From: Bradyrhizobium erythrophlei
Lineage (GTDB): Bacteria > Pseudomonadota > Alphaproteobacteria > Rhizobiales > Xanthobacteraceae
Assembly (NCBI RefSeq): GCF_900142985.1
Contig: NZ_LT670849.1
Location: 2,542,001-2,606,000, forward strand
Length of the DNA stretch: 64,000 bases
Direction of reading: 5' to 3'
Part shown: one piece after another, positions 1 to 9,706 of the stretch
Layout of the letters: every line of letters begins with the position of its first letter
Position numbering within the stretch: position 1 is the first letter of the stretch
The notes under the pieces: model-generated
What the model saw: only the letters and a program-made list of their open reading frames with translations
What the model was told of the DNA's origin: nothing
The model's database searches: none
Program-made: the position numbers and the translations under genes

Positions 1-1
1 G

Positions 2-277
2 CTAAAACAGGTCGGCGTCCATCACTTCGGCCTGGCGTGCGACATCGTAAAGGACATCAATGGTCAACCTTCCTGGAAGGGCGATTTCTCGATGCTCGGA
101 GCTCTCGCAAAGCACCATAAGCTGATTTGGGGAGGTGACTGGGGCACGCCCGGTAGCGTCCATACGTTTGTCGATACTGATCACGTGCAGCGAGTAACGC
201 TCGGCCGCCAGGCGCGTCTTTTTGACGGCGATTGGTACCCCGACGCAAATTACGATCCCTATGCGGATCTAAACTAG
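2..277 (+). CDS. M15-family (VanY/endolysin-like) peptidase, 3' fragment
   Basis: The reading frame is open from the window edge to a TAG at 275-277, giving the last 91 residues of a protein whose start lies outside. The pattern HHFGLACDI, then GGDW about 38 residues on, then HTFVDTDHVQ resembles the zinc-binding core of M15 D-Ala-D-Ala carboxypeptidases and L-alanyl-D-glutamate endopeptidases (H-x6-D, then a WGGDW strand, then a D/H-x-H). Members cleave peptidoglycan peptides. Without the N-terminus I cannot say whether it is secreted, a cell-wall enzyme or a phage endolysin. The last zinc ligand (DTDHVQ) is offset from the usual PHF/PHW form, so the family is likely but not certain. Confidence 0.6.
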   Translation, partial: LKQVGVHHFGLACDIVKDINGQPSWKGDFSMLGALAKHHKLIWGGDWGTPGSVHTFVDTDHVQRVTLGRQARLFDGDWYPDANYDPYADLN

Positions 278-589
278 CCCCACAAAATGGGTTAACGCCG
301 TCTACGTATCGCGCCGCCTGCGGCCGCGAGGGGGCATCGAGACGGGGGAAACGCAATCGGACGGAAAATCCCGGCTCTACTTCTTCGCAGAGTGATAGTT
401 ATAGTGTGAAACGGTTCACATCGCTAACGGGCCGGTTGGGGTAACAATCGCCAATATTGCAACGGTGCAACTCAAGGCAGGATGACCCTTCGGTCCGTTT
501 GCTAGTTTGGGTATTCCGCGATCTACGTATTAAGCGCACCGACCATGGTGCCCTGGTAACATCATGCAGCGAGGTTTCGGGAGGTGTCG
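278..589 (+). other. Gene-free leader of the P450 operon
   Basis: No convincing gene is seen in these 312 bases. A good Shine-Dalgarno (GGAGG, 580-584) sits just before the P450 start, so the operon promoter should lie here. No clear -35/-10 pair or terminator was recognised. Confidence 0.5.
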
Positions 590-1969
590 ATGGACACAAA
601 CGTTCCAAAACCGTTGATGCAATGCGGGTCGCGAGATCGCTACGCGCAATTCACCCGTTGGCTCGGGCATTACATCCAGTCCCGACGTCTCGCCTTTCAT
701 ATGCGTCTCTATCGGATCTCGTGTTTCTTTCTCTGTCATCTTGGTTACCTGAAATTCGGCTTCGGTCTCCTGCGTCGTATCCGGCCGGTTTTCATCTTCA
801 AGAAGGTCCTTGTCGTCACTAGGGCAAGCGAAGTGCGCGAGGTTCTTCAACGCTTCGACGACTTCACGCTCGGCGACTTCATCGAACCGGGGATGCCATG
901 GGGAACGTTCCTCATGACGGTCGACTGGCGCCAGCAGCACGCACAGGAGCGCCAGCTGCTCCAGAGCGTGGTTGATCCGACCGACATCGACAAGATCAGG
1001 GCAATCGTCGACAACCGCTGCCGCCAGCAGCTCAGCGCCGCGAATGGACGCATCGACGTGGTCTCCCAACTGATCGAGCCCGTCGTCGTCGACATTGCCA
1101 ATGAATATTTTGGCGTTCCTCGGCTCGGCGGATGCGCACAGAAAATGGCGCACGCCATGCGCGACCTCGCCGGCATCATCATGGTCAATCCGCCCGTTGG
1201 TTCGGAGCCATGGTCCCGCTCGCGCGAGAGCATGGCGAACGTCACCGAGCTTTTGCTGAAGGAAATCTCACAGAAGCAGAAGCCGTCGAATCCCGTCGCT
1301 CCCCCACCGAATTCACCTGCCGGAGACCTACTAACGAGGCTGGTCCAGCGGCTCCGCGATCCTGGCCGGCCGAACTGGTTCGATGAGGACTGGATACGCC
1401 GCTATCTCACCGGCCTTCTTGCGACAGGAGGAGCGACGATCGTGCGGGCAGGCGCCGGAGCCATCGACCAGATCCTCGCGCATCCGGACGATCTAGAGAA
1501 GGCGAGATCGGTAGCGCTTGAGCTCGATCAGGCAGTAAGCAGCGGTGCACAAAACGTGGACGCGCTTCGTTGCACACTGCGTCATTACGTCTACGAGGCG
1601 TTGCGCTTCCGGCCGATGTTGCCGCTTTTGATCCGTGATACACCGCGCGAGACGGTGATCGCGTATGGCACAAAGGATGCGCGGATCGTCCGGCCGGGAA
1701 CGAGGGTACTTGCGCCGCCACTGGCAGCCATGTTCGATCCCGAGGTGTTCCTCGACCCAGAACGCTTTGACGTATCGCGACCGTTCGAACGCTACCTCCA
1801 TTTCGGATTCGGGCCGCGGCACTGTTTTGGACAATACATCGCCGAAACCGCACTGCTCGAGATTTTCAGGTCGTTGCTTGTCTTTCCCAATCTTTCCCGG
1901 GCCGCCGGCACGAAGGGAGATCTCGCATTTGACGGACCGGTGGCGGCCGGCCTCGTCGTTACGTTTTAG
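590..1969 (+). CDS. Cytochrome P450
   Basis: A 459-residue heme monooxygenase. The heme loop HFGFGPRHCFG carries the cysteine ligand near residue 412, and the helix-K ExxR is in YEALRFRP (around residue 333). The ATG at 590 is preferred over a GTG at 584 because GGAGG at 580-584 then has a 5-base spacer. Helix I reads ATGGATIVRAG and does not show a textbook AGxxT oxygen-activation motif, so substrate and even monooxygenase chemistry are open. It is the first gene of an operon with the 660-residue membrane protein (44-base gap) and the DyP peroxidase (14-base gap). No redox partner (ferredoxin or reductase) is encoded nearby. P450s beside peroxidases may use peroxide or act on the same substrate, but that is inference. 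Confidence 0.92.
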   Translation: MDTNVPKPLMQCGSRDRYAQFTRWLGHYIQSRRLAFHMRLYRISCFFLCHLGYLKFGFGLLRRIRPVFIFKKVLVVTRASEVREVLQRFDDFTLGDFIEPGMPWGTFLMTVDWRQQHAQERQLLQSVVDPTDIDKIRAIVDNRCRQQLSAANGRIDVVSQLIEPVVVDIANEYFGVPRLGGCAQKMAHAMRDLAGIIMVNPPVGSEPWSRSRESMANVTELLLKEISQKQKPSNPVAPPPNSPAGDLLTRLVQRLRDPGRPNWFDEDWIRRYLTGLLATGGATIVRAGAGAIDQILAHPDDLEKARSVALELDQAVSSGAQNVDALRCTLRHYVYEALRFRPMLPLLIRDTPRETVIAYGTKDARIVRPGTRVLAPPLAAMFDPEVFLDPERFDVSRPFERYLHFGFGPRHCFGQYIAETALLEIFRSLLVFPNLSRAAGTKGDLAFDGPVAAGLVVTF

Positions 1970-2013
1970 CGTTGATCATTTTAACCCGCGGAAATTCGAG
2001 CGGATAAAGGCCG

Positions 2014-3996
2014 ATGCCGGATTACATCACAATCATAACGCCGATAGAGACGTCGTATATCGAACCCTGTCGTCAATATCTCCGCGAAAATGCGGAGCCG
2101 GAAGTCGGCATGCGCTGCCGCCCGCGGTTTCGATTTGACCTTATTCCGAACCTCCACTTCGCCAGCTTCGTCGTTCTGGAAGCCGCAGCCGATTTTGGTC
2201 CCAGTCTCGTATTCGAAGCGACATTCGACGGAACAAAAGCAGACTTCCTTTCCGATCTCCTGCGCGTCGCTGGCATTGGTATGCACGAGCTTTATCAGCA
2301 TTGCGCCGGCTATCCGGTCTCCGGCCTCACGAGTCCCGAACTCGCAAAAGAATACTTTGTTGGCCACGATGCGGGGGCTCACATCTATTTTTCCGGCAGT
2401 CCCGGCCGCACCGTTGCGCAAATCAAGGACGAGAACCGGATACATCTAGGGATCACCCGCTATTTTTCTCGATTGCAGGATGGTGGCGTCTCCGCGCCGC
2501 GGCTGAACGGACTTTTTGGCGACCTGCGTGGCTTCATCGCCCGGCGTGTGAGCAGGCGATGGGCTGAACAACAGGCCCCCGTGCCCTGGGAGGTCAGATT
2601 TCGGACAACTATCGCCACCGCTGCGGGTGTTGCAGCCCTGATTTTGGCTTGCCTGATCGGTGCCCTGGCGGTCGCCGCATGCGGCTGGCGGCTTCAGTCG
2701 CTATCGAGCGCTATCCCGGCCTTGTTCGATGACGCCGGCCGATTTGGCAGCAGCATTGTCAGTCGTCTCGCGGGTTCTGCGTCCGAAATCCCGGCGATGC
2801 TGTTTCCAGTGATCGGACTGACCGCGATCTGGTTATTGCTTCGCTGCGGGGAGCTTTTCCTCATCAGCTGGAGCCGGCACCCGCGTGATCAGTTCTTTTT
2901 CAGGCGCGTTCCGCTCCACGTTGCGGTGATCTTGACATACGGCGCATTCATCTTTCTCACCGGAGCTGTCTTGCAGGCTCTTATTGAAGAAGTGGGAAAG
3001 TCGGCCGGCGCCGTCGGGTACTCCGTGCTTGTGCATCTCTTTGTTCTGTTCGTTTTGGTCGTCGTGCTGGCCGGTCTGCAATACCTCGCAACATCCCTAA
3101 AGATATCGGTCGAACTGAAGAAGCTGACCGGTCCGCAAGAGAATTGGCGGCGTCTGTGGCTCGATCTTGTCAGGGTTGCAATGGCGATAACCGTCGCTGG
3201 CTGCATCCTTGTCGCCAGCCGCTACATGCCTTCAGTGTTTGACGAGGAGTCTGCCAAGAGCCTGCTCTCCGGCGCCCTCGCCATCGCCGCCTGCGGATTG
3301 ATCGGCGTCTTTGCGCTGTATGCCATCGGCCTCCTGTTCTTGTCTATCCTGCGGGTGCGCGAATTGCTGGATGGCCGGAAATTCGCCGACCCCGTGGCGC
3401 TCGAAGCAAGGGCATCCATCAACGCGAAAAAGTACGCGCGGGAAGAGGGCGGCAACAATCGGTTTCAAAACCACCTGACAAGCCTGACACGTGTCAAGCC
3501 CGGCTTCGTACACGGCGTGGCGTTGCGCGCCACCTTGTTCGTCATCAACCTGTTGTCCCGATTCTGGTTCAACGTCGGCACACTTGGCGAGATCCCGACG
3601 ATCCTTTCGGCTCGCTGGGTTCTCATCGACGGTGGCCGGCGGTTGTTGTTCCTCGACAATTACGGGGGGGCCTGGGACAGCTACCTGAACGAGTTCATCG
3701 ACTTGACGGCGGTCAAGGGACTGAACGCCATCTGGACGAATACCTTTGTCGAAGTCGAAGGCAAAAAAGGTCAATGCTACGGCTTCCCTCAAACATCGTT
3801 TTATTTCTGGAAGGGGGCCCAGGCGGAGCAGCCGTTCAAGGCCTATGTGCGGGAAAGCCAGGTAGAGACGGTCGCTTGGTACAGCGCCTATCCGTTGCTA
3901 AGCGTTGTGAATATCAATACGAGCACCGCTGCCCGACAGTCCTTGTCAGAGCCGCTGACCGCCGCCGAAATCGACGCGGTCGTGCAGAACCTTTGA
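2014..3996 (+). CDS. Large membrane protein linked to a DyP peroxidase
   Basis: 660 residues of unknown function. The N-terminal ~190 residues are soluble (MPDYITIITPIE..., then LHFASFVVLEA and FGPSLVFEATFDG). Six or so hydrophobic segments follow between about residues 190 and 475 (for example VAALILACLIGALAVAACG, LHVAVILTYGAFIFLTGA, VLVHLFVLFVLVVVLAGL). A C-terminal soluble domain of about 170 residues has a striking block: FWFNVGTLGEIPTI, DGGRRLLFLDNYGGAWDSYL and GLNAIWTNTF. That tail looks conserved and globular. The gene sits between a P450 and a DyP-type peroxidase in one transcription unit. The N-terminal FATFDG-like strands recall the ferredoxin-like fold of DyP enzymes, but I see no heme-ligand motif. 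It may anchor or feed the peroxidase at the membrane; this is inference. Confidence 0.85.
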   Translation: MPDYITIITPIETSYIEPCRQYLRENAEPEVGMRCRPRFRFDLIPNLHFASFVVLEAAADFGPSLVFEATFDGTKADFLSDLLRVAGIGMHELYQHCAGYPVSGLTSPELAKEYFVGHDAGAHIYFSGSPGRTVAQIKDENRIHLGITRYFSRLQDGGVSAPRLNGLFGDLRGFIARRVSRRWAEQQAPVPWEVRFRTTIATAAGVAALILACLIGALAVAACGWRLQSLSSAIPALFDDAGRFGSSIVSRLAGSASEIPAMLFPVIGLTAIWLLLRCGELFLISWSRHPRDQFFFRRVPLHVAVILTYGAFIFLTGAVLQALIEEVGKSAGAVGYSVLVHLFVLFVLVVVLAGLQYLATSLKISVELKKLTGPQENWRRLWLDLVRVAMAITVAGCILVASRYMPSVFDEESAKSLLSGALAIAACGLIGVFALYAIGLLFLSILRVRELLDGRKFADPVALEARASINAKKYAREEGGNNRFQNHLTSLTRVKPGFVHGVALRATLFVINLLSRFWFNVGTLGEIPTILSARWVLIDGGRRLLFLDNYGGAWDSYLNEFIDLTAVKGLNAIWTNTFVEVEGKKGQCYGFPQTSFYFWKGAQAEQPFKAYVRESQVETVAWYSAYPLLSVVNINTSTAARQSLSEPLTAAEIDAVVQNL

Positions 3997-4010
3997 GAGT
4001 GGAGGCCGCG

Positions 4011-5405
4011 ATGGAAAAGATCGAATGGGAGGATGTTCAGCGCATCGTCCTTAGCGGATTCAAGCATCTGCCCTATTCGGCCTATGTGCTATGCCGCTTC
4101 CGCCCGGAAGAACGCGCGCAAAAGAAGAAATGGCTTGCGGACCTCGCGAAAAGACTGACACCGGTTCTCCCGGACCCAGAACGCAAGACGCACTGCGCCA
4201 TCAATCTGGCATTGACGGCCTCCGGCCTGCAACATCTCGGGATCGGTGAACCTGCACTCAATTCCTTCTCGATGGAGTTTCTCGAAGGAATGGCCCCTCC
4301 TCATGCTCCGGGCGCTCCAATCCCACGGCGAACAAATATCCTCGGAGACCTCGAAGCTAGCTCGCCTGAGTTCTGGGATTGGGGCGGCTGGGATGAGAAA
4401 GCGAACCACGTAGACGTCCTCCTGCTGTTGTTCGTGGCTGACGAGACATCGCTTGACCAGTTGATCGAGAGTGAAATGGACGCCATACATGGCGTTGCTG
4501 ATGGCGACCCCATCGTTCTCAAGGGGCACCTCTTTCCGGATACGAAAGAGCATTTCGGCTATGTCGACGGCCTGTCACAGCCAAAAATCGAAGGACGCCC
4601 CAAAAAGAAGAACAAGGCGCCCGAGAAAGGAACGTCCGGGATAAGGCCGGGCTCCGAGGTCAAGCCGGGCGAGTTCCTGCTTGGATATTTGAACGAGCGT
4701 CGGGCTCGCATCACCACCCGCCACGGCCGGGATATCAGGCGAAACGGCACCTACCTTGTGTTTCGACAACTCGAGCAGGATGTGCCGGCGTTCAACGCGT
4801 TTCTATCGGATGTGGCTAAAAACCTCGGCGAGACCGAAGACTGGGTTGCCGCACGTCTGCTCGGCCGATGGAGAGACGGCGTTCCGCTCGTTCCGGAGAG
4901 AGCTGTTGCTAATGTGGGATGTTCCAAGAACGACTTCCTCTACTATTACGAAGACCGTGCCGGTTTGACGTGCCCGATTGGCGCGCACATCCGGCGTGCG
5001 AATCCGCGTGATTCCCTCATACCGGATCCGGTGACGGCGCTGCATCTTTCAAAGATGCACCGGATCATCCGGCGCGGCCGGCCCTATGGCCAGAGATGGA
5101 AGCCCAATGATCAGGAACGCCTGGGCGAAAAAGCTGAGAGAGGCATGCTGTTCATTGCCTTGAATGCTGACATCGCCGGGCAGTTCGAACTGATTCAGCA
5201 TTCGTGGCTCAACAACCCCCGCTTCAACGGTCTCTACGCCGGGACAGATCTGATTAGCCACTTTTCGGGGGGCGAAAGCATCACGATACAAAGCCGGCCG
5301 GCGAATCTTCACATTCCTCGTCCGGCACCGTTTGTTAGGGTGCGCGGCGGGGCCTACTTTTTCCTTCCGGGAATTCGAGCGCTGCACGATATCGCCGCCT
5401 CCTAA
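4011..5405 (+). CDS. DyP-type heme peroxidase
   Basis: 464 residues from the ATG at 4011 (GGAGG at 4001-4005, 5-base spacer); a longer in-frame extension overlaps the upstream gene and is rejected. The DyP signature is present as GYVDG (residues 183-187, the catalytic Asp at 186). The heme-ligand block is CPIGAHIRRANPR with His 326. A late stretch, FIALNADIAGQFELIQHSW followed by GTDLISHFSGG, is typical of the longer DyP classes (C/D) rather than the short bacterial class A/B enzymes. No TAT signal or encapsulin-targeting tail is evident, so it is probably cytoplasmic, possibly membrane-associated through its partner. These enzymes use hydrogen peroxide to oxidise dyes and phenolics. Last gene of the P450 operon, convergent with the next gene. 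Confidence 0.93.
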   Translation: MEKIEWEDVQRIVLSGFKHLPYSAYVLCRFRPEERAQKKKWLADLAKRLTPVLPDPERKTHCAINLALTASGLQHLGIGEPALNSFSMEFLEGMAPPHAPGAPIPRRTNILGDLEASSPEFWDWGGWDEKANHVDVLLLLFVADETSLDQLIESEMDAIHGVADGDPIVLKGHLFPDTKEHFGYVDGLSQPKIEGRPKKKNKAPEKGTSGIRPGSEVKPGEFLLGYLNERRARITTRHGRDIRRNGTYLVFRQLEQDVPAFNAFLSDVAKNLGETEDWVAARLLGRWRDGVPLVPERAVANVGCSKNDFLYYYEDRAGLTCPIGAHIRRANPRDSLIPDPVTALHLSKMHRIIRRGRPYGQRWKPNDQERLGEKAERGMLFIALNADIAGQFELIQHSWLNNPRFNGLYAGTDLISHFSGGESITIQSRPANLHIPRPAPFVRVRGGAYFFLPGIRALHDIAAS

Positions 5406-5450
5406 TTTGAAGCGACACTTACGCGATTTCAAAGGGCGGGGCGGGCGCGA

Positions 5451-8400
5451 TCAAATGACCAAGGCTTTGGTGCATTGGTCCATCAATGGACGCATCCCGC
5501 ATGTTGTTGCAAGCTCGAGAGCACGCCCGAAATAAACCCGAGCTTCGGACACGTCGCCTTCCGCCAACGAGGTATCGCCCAGGAGTTTCAGCGCGTAAGC
5601 CTGTTGTGGCGGTTCACCGCGCTCTTCCGCAAGCGTCAAGGCGCGCATTCCCGCAGTGCGGGCTTGCATGCGATCGTTCGCAGCCAAAAATGCCCGCCCC
5701 TGCGTGACAAATAGCCATCCCCAACCGAACGCATTTTCGGCAAGCGGTACGTCCAAGCGCTCTGGCTTGGAAAGAATCTCGGCAGCGGCCTGGATATCGC
5801 CCTCCGCAAGATATGCCTCCCCCATCCGCGCCGCGAGTATCGGATACATTTGCACGATCCCGAGATCTAGACAGGTTTGCCAGCAATCTCGCGCGAGCGA
5901 CAGCGCTTCGGCATGCCGGCCCTGCGCTAATCTTAACCGAGCAAGGACATGTGAAATATTCGCACGCGAATAAAAATGACCCGCCGCTTCGGCGCGTTGG
6001 CTCGCCTCAACGGCCATGAGTTCGGCTCGCTCAATCTCGCCGATTTCAATCAGGGAATCGGCCAGAAAGGTGCGGAGCACTACGCTTGGATAGGCGGCCC
6101 ATCCCGCGCGCTTGATATCAAGTTCGGGGGTTTCAAAGGCAAAGCACTTTTCGTGGATTACAATCGACTCCTTGTAAGCTCCGGTTTCGTGGAGAACTAT
6201 CCCGATATTGTGCAGCGACGCAAAAGTAAGGGCCGGGTCCGCTATCTGCTGCGCAATTCTGCTCGCGGCGATGGCGGCCTCCATCGCACTTTCATGTTCT
6301 CCGATTCTCCAGAGGGCGACCGCAAGCTGACAGTTCACAGCAGCATTGCGCAACGGATCCCTGGAGGTATCGGCGAGGCTGCGCGCTTCGCGCAGCACAT
6401 CGGCGATCAAGCGATGTTTGCCCAGCGGCTCCAGCGCAATTACAGCTACTAGTCGGAGGTCGATTTCAGCCTTTGTCTTGGCCGCCGAAGCCGGCCAATG
6501 CGATAAGGTTTCCAATCCCCGTTGGTAAATCCCGATCGCGTCCTGGTTGGCTCCTCGCTTTACGGCGCGTCGACAGCTCCGCAGTTGATAGGGGGCCGCC
6601 TTTTCCCAAAGTTCCGCCATGAATGCGTGATCGGCGAGCCGATCTATGTGCTCAGCGAGACGGTCGGCAAAGCGGGATTCGATCGTTGCAACCGCCTTAG
6701 CATGAAGCGACCGACGTGTCCCCAATAGCATCGTTCCGTAGGCGACTTCTCGGATTAGATCGTGCTTGAAGGAATATTCGGATCCGACACGCTTCACCTT
6801 CCGGAGCAGGTCGGCCTTCTCCAGCGTCTTGAGGTCTCTGGCTATCTTGCCTGGAGCTACCTCGAGGATTCCTGAGAGCAGCGCGATCGAGACGTCCGCG
6901 CCGATCACAGCGGAGGTTTGCAACAGGGCCTTCGGCACGCCATCCAATCGATCAATACGCGCAGCCAAAACAGTGTGAATAGTTTGAGGGATCTCCATCC
7001 GCTCAGCAGGTTTGCTTAAGCCGTAATACCCCGGCTCTCCCCTAAAGCTGCCTGCCTCCGCGAGAGACTGAACCAGCTCTTCAAGAAATAATGGATTTCC
7101 CTGGGCCTTTGCGACAATACGCTGTCTTATCGACTGAAGAGTGACATCTCGCCCCATGAGCCGGTCGAGCATCTCTTGTGAGGCCATGCCATCGAGCGCC
7201 GACAGCTCAAGACGAAGGAGGCCAGGATCTGCCAATCCGTCTTCCGACCGTTGCGTCATGATCATCAAGATCCGCATGCCACGCAAACGACTCAGAAAAT
7301 TGTGAAGAATGATTTTTGTCTCGGCGTCTATCCAATGGACGTCCTCGACTATGATCACCATAGGTGTGCGCCGTTCTTGAAAAAGGATCAGGGAAATAAT
7401 CGCTTCAATGATCGCACGACGCTTTTCAGAAGGTTCTAGTTTTTTCCATTCCTGATCCTGATCTTCGACGCTGATATCTAAAACTGAAGAAATAGCCGGA
7501 AGATACTCCGACAAGGTCGGTTCCAGCGAAACGATCTGCTCTCTCACTCGCTTAGCTACCAAAGCAGGCGCATCATCGATGCCGATTCCGAACATATTGC
7601 GGATAAGACCACTGATTGGGTAATAACTAGACAGGGTCTGCTGAGGGACGCATGCGGCTTCCAGGACCATCCACTCGCTCGGAAGCTCACCGACAAAGTC
7701 GTGAATTAGTCGCGACTTCCCTAATCCCGCAGCTCCAACCACCGTCAGCGCTTGCCCATTTCCGCTTGCAGCTCTTTGGAGCGCACCCCTGAGCGTATCC
7801 AGCTCCGGCTGCCGACCTACAAGTCTGCTGAGGCCCCGCGACGACCGAGCCTGCCAGCGAGTGGTCGAACGCAGCTCATCCAATTCGAAAACCTCTACTG
7901 GCTCCTCCACGCCTTTCAGAGCAACTGCGCCTCGCGACTGCGCCACTATGAAACCCTCAGCAAGCTTGTGCGCCGCTGCCGTCATCATGATCGCATCCGA
8001 GGCCGCGAACTCTTCCATGCGAGCAGCCAGATGAACGGTTTTCCCAACCGCATCGTAGTTCATCACAAGATTGCTGCCGATCGAATGGATGACCACATCG
8101 CCGGAATTCATTCCGATGCGCAAGGAGATGTCGCTAGACCTCCTGCGATTGAGTTCGTCGATACCAGCCCGCATAGCAATCGCGGCGCGGCAAGCCTGCA
8201 CGGCGTGATCCTCGGTGGCTATGGGAGCTCCGAAAAGAGCCATGATGCCGTCGCCACGGGCTTGGTTCACGAAACCATGATGCTTATGAGTCGCGTCCAT
8301 GAGAACCTGAAGCACCGGCCCAAGGACTTCGAGCGCCTCTTCTGGATCAAGTTTGTCGATTAGAGCTGTCGACCCGCGAACGTCGGCAAACAAAACCGTG

Positions 8401-8630
8401 ACATGCTTGCGCTCACCGGACATGGCGCCGCCGGAATGCAATATCCGCTCGGCCAATTCGGGCGGCACCTTTGATTGCAGAAATGTTAGCGCATTCTGAT
8501 CCGTCGCGCTCGAGAGGGTTCTGGATCGTCCACAGCCACCGCAAAAGTTAGCAGCCGGCTGGATTGCGAACCCGCAATGGCTACACCGACGTCCAAATTC
8601 ACTAGGTAGCTCGCGCTGCTTCATGACCAC
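5451..8630 (-). CDS. Adenylate cyclase-domain / AAA ATPase / TPR regulator
   Basis: 1059 residues. An N-terminal double zinc ribbon (CSHCG...CGGCG, residues 16-34) precedes a class III nucleotide cyclase domain (VLFADVRGSTALID with the first metal Asp; ARGDGIMALFG with the second). A STAND-like ATPase follows with Walker A GAAGLGKSRL and Walker B VIIVEDVHWID. The C-terminal ~400 residues are TPR-like helical repeats (repeated ALSLARDCW- and AEEIL-type units). In the cyclase the usual VNLAAR reads VHLAAR, so activity should not be assumed. Such proteins are multidomain signalling switches whose ligand is unknown. Starts at GTG 8630 or ATG 8624; a purine-rich AAAAAGGGG lies upstream. Monocistronic and convergent with the DyP gene. 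Confidence 0.9.
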   Translation of the reverse strand: MVMKQRELPSEFGRRCSHCGFAIQPAANFCGGCGRSRTLSSATDQNALTFLQSKVPPELAERILHSGGAMSGERKHVTVLFADVRGSTALIDKLDPEEALEVLGPVLQVLMDATHKHHGFVNQARGDGIMALFGAPIATEDHAVQACRAAIAMRAGIDELNRRRSSDISLRIGMNSGDVVIHSIGSNLVMNYDAVGKTVHLAARMEEFAASDAIMMTAAAHKLAEGFIVAQSRGAVALKGVEEPVEVFELDELRSTTRWQARSSRGLSRLVGRQPELDTLRGALQRAASGNGQALTVVGAAGLGKSRLIHDFVGELPSEWMVLEAACVPQQTLSSYYPISGLIRNMFGIGIDDAPALVAKRVREQIVSLEPTLSEYLPAISSVLDISVEDQDQEWKKLEPSEKRRAIIEAIISLILFQERRTPMVIIVEDVHWIDAETKIILHNFLSRLRGMRILMIMTQRSEDGLADPGLLRLELSALDGMASQEMLDRLMGRDVTLQSIRQRIVAKAQGNPLFLEELVQSLAEAGSFRGEPGYYGLSKPAERMEIPQTIHTVLAARIDRLDGVPKALLQTSAVIGADVSIALLSGILEVAPGKIARDLKTLEKADLLRKVKRVGSEYSFKHDLIREVAYGTMLLGTRRSLHAKAVATIESRFADRLAEHIDRLADHAFMAELWEKAAPYQLRSCRRAVKRGANQDAIGIYQRGLETLSHWPASAAKTKAEIDLRLVAVIALEPLGKHRLIADVLREARSLADTSRDPLRNAAVNCQLAVALWRIGEHESAMEAAIAASRIAQQIADPALTFASLHNIGIVLHETGAYKESIVIHEKCFAFETPELDIKRAGWAAYPSVVLRTFLADSLIEIGEIERAELMAVEASQRAEAAGHFYSRANISHVLARLRLAQGRHAEALSLARDCWQTCLDLGIVQMYPILAARMGEAYLAEGDIQAAAEILSKPERLDVPLAENAFGWGWLFVTQGRAFLAANDRMQARTAGMRALTLAEERGEPPQQAYALKLLGDTSLAEGDVSEARVYFGRALELATTCGMRPLMDQCTKALVI

Positions 8631-9142
8631 GGCAGCCGCCCCTTTTTCGGACCCGCCCCACTGTTAGCCAATTCTATGCCGACGGCAAGGCGGGCGTCCG
8701 ACCCGCAACGTCGTTAATTGCCGCCGAATTGACCGGTAAACGGCCTCTCACCAGACATTTTCGAGCTGTCGTTTTCGAATTTCAGGATGCTATCGAGCAG
8801 ATTAAATTGGTAGTTAACCTCGGAATGGATCGCTTCGCCACGCGGGTAAACACTGCGACGCGGGCGATATTCTTAACCGTCCTTCCGGCAGTTGATTCAA
8901 GGCCGTGCCATTTGGAGATGAGCGGTAAAGGGAACTGCGGCTTGGAACGCCCTGAAGCAGAGGCAGGGCCTTGGTGCATTGGGGGGCAAATGACAATCGC
9001 ATTTAGTCCAAAGACCGTTTTCGCTGACCATCCGATGGGTAACGCACTTTTCGACTTCAGGAAGCGCCGCGGCCATTGAGAATAGCACGTTCGACGGCGG
9101 CTAATTGGGATGAAGGGGACATGACCGAGCTGCCGAACGCCT
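8631..9142. other. Intergenic, no gene seen
   Basis: About 510 bases upstream of the cyclase/ATPase gene. Open frames exist on both strands but have no ribosome-binding site and no recognisable protein features. It should hold the promoter of the cyclase gene; no motif was identified. Confidence 0.4.
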
Positions 9143-9403
9143 TCAATTAAAACCGTCGATGTAGGCGCGCGCCAAGGCCATGTCGCCAGCCTCCGCGGCG
9201 AAGATGCCAATCGCGTTGACTTCACGAGGCACTCCGCAGTCCGGGTGTTTACGCATGTCCATCATCATCGAGGCGACCGCCTCGCCTATCCGGCCCTCCC
9301 GAAGAAGCGTGAGCGCGTTCTCTTTGCACCGCTGAACGTATTGCTCTCGTGTCATTGCCGATAAGGCAAAGACGCGAGCTAGGCCCGTGTCTAAGCTTGC
9401 CAT
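9143..9403 (-). CDS. Small conserved hypothetical protein
   Basis: 86 residues, with AGGGGG about 6 bases before the ATG at 9403. The sequence has a helical, TPR-like character: REQYVQRCKENALTLLREG, then a run of three methionines, and ends AAEAGDMALARAYIDGFN. It has no signal peptide or membrane segment. Proteins of this shape recur in bradyrhizobia as unknowns. An internal Met at residue 17 could be an alternative start. Function unknown. Confidence 0.65.
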   Translation of the reverse strand: MASLDTGLARVFALSAMTREQYVQRCKENALTLLREGRIGEAVASMMMDMRKHPDCGVPREVNAIGIFAAEAGDMALARAYIDGFN

Positions 9404-9706
9404 TGCCGCCCCCTAGCTAGGCGTGATTCGAACTCTAATGAAATTAGTTTTGGGAAAGTGTGAGCTATTTCACCTTTGGTGGGGTCCTTCTCGCGACTGT
9501 CGGAGAAAAGAGCTGCCCTCCATGAAACGAATATCGGCTTTGGGGCTCATTTGCGGACATTGGCGGCTTGATCAGCCGCGTCAGGGTTCGAAGACCGACG
9601 TCGCGACTGGCGGTATTGCGCCTCGTGCCGGCTCACCACAGCGAGTGTTCGCGCATCCCTTGTTATGGAAAAATTCAGCCAGCGGCCGAGCGCAGGCGCT
9701 GAGTTG

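Noticed and set aside
57..356. Minus-strand frame over the M15 peptidase end
   Set aside because: The plus-strand frame carries recognisable peptidase motifs; this one is its complement.
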